NCBI GenBank assembly: GCA_005406025.1
Contig: BGZK01000182.1
Coordinates: 248,001-312,000 of the forward strand
Origin: Eumeta japonica
Taxonomy: Eukaryota > Arthropoda > Insecta > Lepidoptera > Psychidae
Direction of reading: 5' to 3'
DNA: 64,000 nt
Within the stretch, counting starts at the first letter, position 1. Each line of letters starts with the position of its first letter. Under the pieces are notes generated by a model. That model made no database searches. It was not told where the DNA came from and worked only from the letters and a program-made list of their open reading frames with translations. Of this stretch, positions 56,636-64,000 are shown in pieces. The translations under genes were made by a program, and so were the position numbers.

Positions 56636-57655
56636 TTTCCCCTTTTTATAATAATACGTCAAAATATATCGAATTTCGATATATTTAGATTTGCGCATTT
56701 TGGTGGACAGAAAAACAATAGAGAAATGGCGGGACACCGTTTTTGCTCTTTATTTTTCTTTTCTTAAAATATCATTTATTTAATGGTATCAAAATAAAAT
56801 CAAAGATATTTTACTGCAACTTTTTACTTATAAAATACGAAAGAACTCTTTCCTCGACTTCATATGATTAGCCTATAATTTAGATGTTATAAAGTAAAAT
56901 TACGAATTTGAATTAATAATTATGAGAAAATTAGAAACATGTGAGCGACTTTGTGCTAAGGCAAATTTGAAAAACCCATAACGCTAGCTGAATTTTAAGA
57001 ATTCAACACACAATTGCATTGGTAATATGTCATGAACATTTAACCAACTTTTCTAATATCACAAATACTTGAATGAACAGTGTGTTGATGGTTGGAATTT
57101 TAAAACTTTAAACTTCAAAACTATTTTTTATTACCGTTGAATTGAAAATGCATTACTGCTAGCTGTTTTCTAGTTATTATATATATTTCGAACTTGCTTC
57201 AAAATTAATTAAATATGATGTAAATGTTTAATCAATTTTCATGTTATCACTGCCTAACAATAAACTTTGGTAAGCAGTAATGATTCTAACGATTGAATGA
57301 TTCAAGTTACTTCCTAAAGTTTCTAAATATAATAATTTATAACATTTAAACCGCATAAACCACACTGTACGTGTTACTGTTTATCCGTGAATATTAAATA
57401 CCGCTGGCGTCAATGGAAAGCATATTTCAGGATTGTTCAGATGGAAATGGCGTTTATTTTTAGATAAACGCGTTCGCCGGAGCACTTTTTCGTTGGATTA
57501 ATCCTTTATTTCCGAACTGTCTGCGCGCGAAGGGTTTGAAAAGGCTTACCCTAAAATAACTCGACATTTGAGAATGACGTCGGAGTGGAGTTTTCGGGAA
57601 AATAATTTATCTCAATCTAATTAAATTAGGGATCCTTCACCGACAAATAGGAGAA
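56636..57655. other. AT-rich spacer
   Basis: A small hairpin GCGTTTAT ... ATAAACGC lies near 57450. No other feature. Confidence 0.45.
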
Positions 57656-57815
57656 GGTAGCAGTTCAATGGTGGACGACTTCGTCTTGGTACCATACGGC
57701 GCTAGGTTCGAACCCGGCCGCTGACCTGTCCTATCACTGCTCGATTGACCCAGTCGGTAGTGACCCTTCGTGCTACCGCCAAAGGTGTGGGTTCGATTCC
57801 CGCACGATACAGACA
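57656..57815 (+). mobile_element. Two tRNA-like modules in tandem (composite SINE head)
   Basis: Module 1 (57656-57720): GGTAGCAGTTCAATGGTGGA CGAC (box-A-like) and GCTAGGTTCGAACCCGGCC (box B). Module 2 (57742-57811): GATTGACCCAGTCGGTAGTG ACC (box A) and GTGTGGGTTCGATTCCCGCA (box B). Both have intact box B sequences. Neither has a pairing acceptor stem, so these are SINE heads. Module 2 resembles the head at 39.6 kb. Confidence 0.7.
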
Positions 57816-57984
57816 CTTATTTCACTAAAAAAATACCGTTTGTCTTGAGTCTGCCTGTTTCTATATAACATGTACATAAAAAAAAAGTATATATGTATTA
57901 TTCTCTTAACTGCCTATTCCTCGTAGTAGAAACCTCGTTGGTTCGTTTGCGCGTCGGAAGGTTAAAAAAGACCAATCAAAGTTG

Positions 57985-58165
57985 GGCTGACTAAGGAGTT
58001 TCTAAGTTGAATCGATTGAAACCGTTCGTCCAGCACCTTGGAGGAGTACGTTAAGCCATCGGTTCCGGAAATTTTCCTCGCGCCGGCAACGGCGGTCGTT
58101 AGCGGTGGGTCTGAAATTAAAAAGATGTGGGGGCGTGCCTCTGCGGTGGAGTGGGAAATTATACG
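57985..58165 (+). repeat. SINE body with GTTAAGCC signature
   Basis: GGGCTGACTAAGGAGTTTCT AAGT, then GAGTACGTTAAGCCATCGGT TCC, and GGCGGTCGTTAGCGGTGGGT. It matches the bodies at 30.4, 47.9 and 62.4 kb. It may be the 3' part of the composite SINE that begins at 57742, separated by about 170 bp of other sequence. Confidence 0.6.
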
Positions 58166-58259
58166 CAAATTTTACTTAAAAAAGCAAATTTTTAGGGTGT
58201 GGAAAACGTTATTAAAGTGAAAACTCTAGTAACTCGCGTGATCATCACATTCGGATAGT

Positions 58260-58281
58260 GCACACACACACACACACACAT
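58260..58281. repeat. (CA)n microsatellite
   Basis: About 10 CA repeats. Confidence 0.93.
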
Positions 58282-59594
58282 AGTGTTTGTGTGGATATAC
58301 CAATTTTCACCATCAAATTTTTATATAGGTATATTGATAGACTGAAAAAATTTACTTAGAAGATAATAAAAATCTGCCATTAATAGAATATTTAAATAAA
58401 GAGTTTACATTGACTGTGTTCAATGATAGATATCTCAGCACTAAAGATATAAAACTACAACTGATCCGTTTATACAAGATATTTTCATAGATTTCAACAG
58501 TTAATTTGAGCCTATAGTATCAGTTTCTGAATATGATGATAATATTGATAGTAATTTTTATAATGAGAGAATTTTTGAAATTATGGATAAAATTTGATGA
58601 AAGTAATATTGAAATTCCAACTAATTAAATCTTATATAATTGATAAGTATTTTTAAATTTGTTTGTATTATAATAATCATTCTTTTTCATTTAAAACAGC
58701 ACAATAAATGAAAACTTTATTACTTTATTAATACGGCCACAAAAACAATTACTAATAAAAAATGCTTCCAAAAAAAAAATTTTTCAACTAACCAAAAATA
58801 ACGTTCGCAAATTTGTGAAGCTAAGAAATTTTGACACCTGACGTGCAATCCTATGACTGACAATTTTTTTTATTTTGTTCTGACTGTGGCGTATAAGTAA
58901 GAGAGCAAAAGGAATTTTTAGATCAAAAATTTTTAACTCACACAAAAACCTCGCTACGCCAGAGATTCATCGCGGTGAATTCTTAATGTGTATCAGCATT
59001 TTTTTTCTTTATGTAAGCTTGTGCAATTTTTCATGATTTTTCATGACGATGCCCCTGTCCGGAATAAAAGCGTTCATTCACTCCGAGCTGATAAGCGACC
59101 GCGTCGTTCCCGCCGCGTCATAAATCAATAGAGCCTTCAATTATTCAAACTTGATACATTTTCAAATACATTCGTATTCAGGGTTCGTCGATGACCGTCA
59201 ATTTTCTAACGCGTGATGGATGAGGCCACATTTCTAAATTGATGGACTTTTAACGGGTGTTCTTAGTTTTTGTCGTTTTTAGGTTTTTGTCGTTTTTAGG
59301 TTTTTGTGTGTAATAGCATGGTTTTTTTTAATCCGTTTTGCTTGTAAATAAATTGACTGAAGCGGCTGATTTATTCGAAATTTATTTCTGAAAATGCTTC
59401 TATTGTGTTTATTCAAAGGTGTTTTTTTTTTTATTTTAGTGTTCTAAGGATTTTTGGATACTTTAGCAGTGGTCACATATAAAGTTACTCTTTCGATGCC
59501 TTGTCTGTTTTGTGTGTAATATTAATTTTAATGACCCGGATACAAAATTGTTTATTAAATTAATGTCGATTTATCTTCTCTTAGTTACGCACTC
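58282..59594. other. AT-rich spacer
   Basis: A short tandem GTTTTTGTCGTTTTTAG repeat lies at about 59265-59310. Nothing else recognised. Confidence 0.45.
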
Positions 59595-59645
59595 GGTCTC
59601 GCTGTCAATCCTGATTCGATTCCGATTTTGATTTTGGTACAGCTT
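59595..59645. repeat. Degenerate CGATTCCGATT-type tract
   Basis: CGGTCTCGCTGTCAATCCTG, ATTCGATTCCGATTTTGATT. Shortest of the eight related tracts. Confidence 0.45.
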
Positions 59646-59734
59646 TTATTTTGGTCTAATTATACGTAGACAATACATGAAATTATTTTATACTAAACAA
59701 ACAGAGATATAAGCAAAATGTAGGCCAAAACAAA

Positions 59735-60490
59735 AAAAAAACAGCTAAGAGCACGTCAGACCATGCTCACTGTAGGGTTCCGAAGCCATGACTAGAAATA
59801 AATGCAGTAACTGCAGAAAATACGTTGTTGTGAACTTTTCCATGTTTCTGCACATGATAGGTATAAGCGCTTTAATTGCCTATATCTAGAAAAACAAGTA
59901 GGTATGTCAACTATTACGCTTAAATTTGTGTAAACTATGATGTACCAGCAAAAGAGTGCACGTCCTTTACGTCCTTTTGTTGAGAAGCTCAGTTTTTCGA
60001 CAATCACCCAAAAACGATATATCCGATCACGTTCAAAACAATTTTTGTTAAATGCGTTTATTAAGTGTTACCTTTCTTATTTTTTTTTTAAATGTTTTTT
60101 GGATTTCCGATTTAGAAAATAAAGGGGGAACACAATTTCTGTTATTTTGATGTGATTATTTCAAAAAATATTCATTTAATCAAAAAATGTTTTTAAAAAC
60201 CTTAATTTTTTTTAAAGGACCTGCCGATATATGTACCACTCGTTAATGTTAGCTGAAGAAAATTTTTTTCAACTTCTGTTACGTGTATGAAGCGCTCCCC
60301 CTAATAATATTTATTTTTGTTACTTAACTACGAAACTAAGTAGCAGTTTATACAAGACACCTATACTCTTAATTTCATCAATATACATCTTGTAGTTGAT
60401 GAGTAAAATTCCTGTGACATACGGACAAACGGACATGATACTATAAGGCTTCCGATTTTGTGATTTTGGCTCGATACCATAAAAAACAAT
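59735..60490 (+). repeat. Dispersed repeat with recognisable ends
   Basis: Left part CACGTCAGACCATGCTCACT GTAGGGTTCCG and right part CCTGTGACATACGGACAAAC GGACATGATACTATAAGGCT TCCGATTTTG fit, in my recollection, a common lepidopteran repeat (CACGTCGGGCCA...GTAGGGTTCCG to GGACAGCGAAACTATAAGGG). The interior is AT-rich, and the frames in it (60320-60624 minus, 59937-60122 plus) are not genes. Confidence 0.55.
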
Positions 60491-60960
60491 TTCATGTATT
60501 TTTCTATCACATACATCCACGTAGGAATTTGAAGTATAACACAAGCTGAATAAACAAAATAGCGTAAATAAGCAAAACAACTCGTTTTCACAATAATTAT
60601 AATATTCAGTACAAAAATAGCCATTAAATAATATTAATTAAAATTCACGAGGACTCCTACATGATGTCACTAAAACAGAGCCCAAAAAGCAAATCCCAAA
60701 AATTGTGAGGCGTCTTAGAATTATTCCAAAAGGCTATCAAATATCTTATTTCATTTCAAGGTATTGGTATAGAAAAAAACATTTACTGATACCACAAAAT
60801 ACAAAAAACTGTGAGTGTGACATTTTTTTAAACTTTTGAAGTAACACGTTTTTATTTATTTTTATGGTGAATATAATGACTAAACCAAAAAAACAACGTC
60901 ATTTTAGACTCTCATGTATAAATCGTGTGATTGCAGGAGTGAAAGTTTAATATAAAGAGA
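60491..60960. other. AT-rich spacer
   Basis: No features recognised. Confidence 0.45.
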
Positions 60961-61012
60961 ATAAAGGGATTCAGTCTATGCCTACCCAGGCGGAGTCACG
61001 GATACAGCTAGT
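60961..61012 (+). repeat. Terminal signature of a dispersed repeat (AGCTAGT end)
   Basis: CTATGCCTACCCAGGCGGAG followed by TCACGGATACAGCTAGTATA. It is the same end type as the inverted one at 28465-28500. Confidence 0.5.
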
Positions 61013-61411
61013 ATAATAACATTTTATGACTTTAGATGAACGATTATTCCGTGTGTAACATCTATATATGTCTATTAAGGAAACGACAGTAACCATTTTT
61101 ATATGATTTTGTACTTTGACACAGATTTTCTTTTTAAGTTCATTTAAACAGGCGTCTTTCCTGGAAAAAAAATATTTAAAAAAATCTATACGTTGCTTTA
61201 TTTAGTGCTATTTGCGAGTATTTTGAAGTAATTATATTGTTGCTAAGTAATAACATGGAAACAATGTAATTAATTAATTAATTTATGTCATGACATGAAC
61301 CATTAATGGCACTATACGTGTTGTTATATACAATAACAAAATATTTACAATTGGAAATAAACATAAGCAAAATTTTCCGTGGAAATTATCGCATTACCAC
61401 TAGAAATTCGA
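61013..61411. other. AT-rich spacer
   Basis: No features recognised. Confidence 0.45.
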
Positions 61412-61442
61412 AAGGAGCCGAGCAAAGCCCGGTTGCCTATAT
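61412..61442 (+). repeat. Possible Helitron-like 3' end motif, copy 2
   Basis: GAGCCGAGCAAAGCCCGGTT followed by GCCTATATACT. CCGAGC and GCCCGG can pair around AAA, giving a small hairpin before the presumed terminus. Compare 51768-51795. Confidence 0.35.
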
Positions 61443-62309
61443 ACTTATATTGATAAACATATTAGGGATTCACAATGAACTTGCCGTTTTCGAATACAAC
61501 TACCTTGAAATTGAATATTCAGTGAATTCGAAATTGGAATTACAAATGTGGAAACTGCTTAAAGAATGTAGGTTTTGTTTAACGTTATTTCCGTCTCGAA
61601 AATATTTCCAGTTAGTCTCTAGTAGCTCGTAAAGAAGTTTCATTTCGATAAATAAGCGTTTGCGTTCCCGCATAACAGAACAAATTAAATTTTGAGATAT
61701 GTAAAACGTTATTTCCGCTTTTGACACGCAATCAAATTGCGCGACTTGCCTGTCACGTTGTACGGAAGTGCAGTTGTGTGCGGAAGTGACGGTGACGGAA
61801 ACACGTGTCGCTCCGAGCGCCGGAACTTCGTAGCGTGTCGCGGCAAATCATCGAAACTCGTAGCTTTCGGTGGAAGAAGGAGTGGATCTTACGTTCACAC
61901 CAAACTTTTGATTTTATATTCGGTAGGCAACCGTAAACCACAATTTTATACAGGCATTGGTTTCCTCCTTTTCACATTTAGTATTAGAGGCCAGTGTGGT
62001 TTTGTCTTCTATTTTATCTTCTATTTCTACCCGTTTTTTTTTTTGGCACTGCTTATAACATCTGACTGTTTAAATATTTCGTGCATATCCCCTTTTGTTT
62101 GTAGCACTGCGTGCATATATCTAGTTTTTTAGTCAATCTATCAATCAAAGCGACAAATCTATTTCATGAAATTCTACAAATATGAAATTTTACAGTTATG
62201 TATGTTTTACTCACTCAACCACAAATATAAGACTTTGATGACATAATTTATTGTCGTTGTATCGGGTTCTAATTACCCTACCGTTGTAATTATACTGGAT
62301 ATTATTTTG
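61443..62309. other. Spacer; GC-raised at 61740-61880
   Basis: CGGAAGTGACGGTGACGGAA, CGCTCCGAGCGCCGGAACTT. The only long frame (61737-62132) needs a non-ATG start and runs into Phe/Tyr-rich sequence, so it is not called. Confidence 0.35.
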
Positions 62310-62329
62310 GATCGAGAGGAATAAGCCGC

Positions 62330-62560
62330 AAAATCTCCATAATGACCCAAGCCGTATTGGCCGCTGTTAACGACCGACGTCACCAATGGCAACGACAGCT
62401 TAACGTGCTCTCCGAAGCACAAAGCGGGTGGTTTTAACTTGGCATAAGCCAAAATTTAACTATAAAACTAAAAACTTATTGGTCGATTCGCCAATGCTCG
62501 AACCCATCACCTTCCGGTTTGACGGCGACTCTCTGAACCACTCGACTAACGGCACGAGCA
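62330..62560 (-). mobile_element. tRNA-derived SINE (-)
   Basis: From 62558 down, the minus strand reads CGTGCCGTTAGTCGAGTGGT TCAGAGAG (box A) and GGTGATGGGTTCGAGCATTG (box B). The body follows with GAGCACGTTAAGCTGTCGTT GCC and GACGTCGGTCGTTAAC, ending near CGGCTTGGGTCATT. The GTTAAGC-TGTCG block links it to the other SINEs. The boxes are well preserved. Confidence 0.75.
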
Positions 62561-63610
62561 ATATTTAAGTATATAGCTACGTATACTATTACTTACATAA
62601 ATTGCACTTTACGTCGTCACGTGCACGTTGCACACAACATTTATGTGTTCAGTGATGAAAGGAGTGCATTTACTCATTTTGTTACCGATACTGTAGCACT
62701 AAAGTCAAAATCGGAGGCTTCGTGTAAATAGAACGACTTTATTCTATCTAACAGGTTTCCATGGTAACGACATTAATCTATAATAATGACAGAACACCGT
62801 TAAAGTCGACCACATGCGCAGTACACTCCGAAAGATTGCCGGTCATAAATGTGTAGGCAATAATAAAATGTAAGTTTATATCTTTTGGGATCTTATGTTA
62901 TTGCGATACGTTAATTAATATATAAGCTATCGGGCGAATTATAATCAATCATTACTGCAGAGTAAAGTCATAAATTATAGAAGCTTTTTTTATGACCGCC
63001 TACCTATTTAATGGTTTGTTATTTTGCGAGCAAAAAATAATGATCCACTTTTTTTATGTAAAGTGTTCACGTTTTCAATCAATAAGTTCTAAGGATATGT
63101 TTGCCTCACTGTCCGTTTATACCTGTGTAGGCGAACGGCGATGATGATGATGGTGACGTATCTCGGTCTCATGACTTCCGAATGACGAAAGGTAGAAGTT
63201 TGAAATTCATACATATAATAGATGTCGGCCTACAAATAAAAACTTTTTCTACTCGTACGATACTATAGAACTGTGTTAATAAGATCTTGAAAATATAAAC
63301 ATGTTTAGGTTTAACAGACCCATAAAAAGAGCAAGCACAGCAAAATCTAGAAGGACCTAACTTAGTTTCTTGCTTAATATGGTAAGTGTTCATTTTAAGC
63401 AGATAGACATTTTCAGAGCCGCCTACAAGCAATTTACATTTTTATAAGCAAACCGACTTTTCGATTGTCATGATAGGCATTGTACTACATTTTTATATAA
63501 GACAAAAGCGCTAACGTTTTCAAAATTAATAGTACCCTCCCGCCTCTTAGGGTTGTTCTAGAAATGGATGATTAAGGCATTTCAGCGCAATAACCATCTT
63601 AATAAAGCGC
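62561..63610. other. Spacer
   Basis: A GATGATGATGATGGTGACG run is at 63138-63160. An 87-codon minus frame (63169-63432) is not recognised. Confidence 0.4.
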
Positions 63611-63674
63611 GCCATTCACCCTCGAGCACGGCCGGCGCCGGCTCGGCCGTCGACACTGATTGACCGTGAATGGC
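63611..63674. repeat. GC-rich imperfect hairpin
   Basis: GCCATTCAC at 63611 pairs with GTGAATGGC at 63666-63674, and an inner GCACGGCCG pairs with CGGCCGTCG around GCGCCGGCT. It is an isolated GC-rich structure in AT-rich DNA, of unknown origin. Confidence 0.6.
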
Positions 63675-64000
63675 TCCGTATTAATCACGGTTTTAGGCAA
63701 CTGAGCTGATACGCCTGTGAGAACCTAAATAGACTATAAACTTTCCAGACGCGGCATGAATTATTCTACAATATTAAATAGGCTTAGCAGGATGGTTATT
63801 ACTTTTTTTCATTATTACTTATTGCTTTTAGTTTTTTATAATTAATTTCGAGTAAAAGAACGGAAAGATTCGATTTTTGGTTGAAATTTGCTCTTTAAGA
63901 ATCCCTGTTTCATATATAGACCGCGGTAAGCAGATTAGATGGGAAACAAAATGGAGCGTTAACAACAAATGATGTCGATCGTTATGTTGCCCTTCCGCGA
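63675..64000. other. Spacer to window end
   Basis: No features recognised. Confidence 0.45.

Noticed and set aside
55590..56880. Terminal inverted repeats for the 56-kb mariner relic
   Set aside because: TAAGGTCAT at the left and the inverse TAGGCTAATCATATGAAG at the right are only loosely similar; not enough to fix boundaries.
57656..57811. Two genuine tRNA genes
   Set aside because: Promoter boxes are good but no acceptor pairing is visible for either module, and both sit in a SINE context.
61737..62132. 131-codon plus frame
   Set aside because: It needs a non-ATG start and its second half is Phe/Tyr-rich low-complexity sequence.

Overview
The window looks like nuclear DNA from an insect, most probably a moth or butterfly (Lepidoptera). 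It is AT-rich, has no dense coding, and is built almost wholly from decayed transposable elements, satellites and microsatellites. The lepidopteran reading is recognition from memory. It rests on minisatellites carrying a TCCATCATCAGA core, on short-interspersed-repeat bodies with a GTTAAGCCGTCGG signature, on repeat ends of the type GGCGAAGTCGTGGG, and on non-LTR polymerase fragments of a kind common in that order. No intact protein-coding gene can be supported. The long open frames are satellite artefacts or pieces of broken transposase and reverse transcriptase.

Layout. 1-1622 is a ~100-bp satellite. 1.6-10.2 kb holds a 52-bp hairpin, a mariner relic (-), a 3'-end fragment of a non-LTR element (+), a 108-bp duplication and several dispersed repeats. 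10.2-16.4 kb is mostly featureless AT-rich DNA with hairpins and CA/GT runs. 16.4-20 kb has a ~152-bp tandem array, a dispersed repeat, two opposed mariner fragments and a non-LTR C-terminal fragment. 21.5-22.6 kb is a GC-raised stretch with a TATA box, a short upstream ORF and a possible first coding exon; it is the only host-gene candidate. 23.2-23.6 kb is a second type of non-LTR relic. 24.2-27.7 kb is a compound structure: nested inverted repeats enclosing a second (~120-bp) satellite. 32.4-34.5 kb is a bounded hAT relic with a perfect 8-bp target duplication. 34.8-37.9 kb is the longest non-LTR copy, with endonuclease and reverse transcriptase parts (-). 39.9-41.3 kb is a second copy of it, split by an inverted-repeat element. 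43.0-46.5 kb is an almost full-length hAT/ZMYM1-like element with terminal repeats and a broken transposase. 47.9-51.3 kb has a SINE, two MITE-like elements (one with 130-bp identical termini) and a mariner relic. 53-64 kb holds another mariner relic, a double tRNA-like SINE, other dispersed repeats and structured GC-rich spots.

The pieces do not form one pathway. They record successive insertions: hAT, mariner and non-LTR relics are old (stops, frameshifts, lost catalytic residues), while the 50-kb element with identical termini and the satellites look younger. I found no clear evidence of a new biological system. The least ordinary items are the compound inverted-repeat/satellite structure at 24-27.7 kb, the recurrent degenerate GATCCCGATT-like tracts at eight places, and the possible first exon at 22.47 kb.
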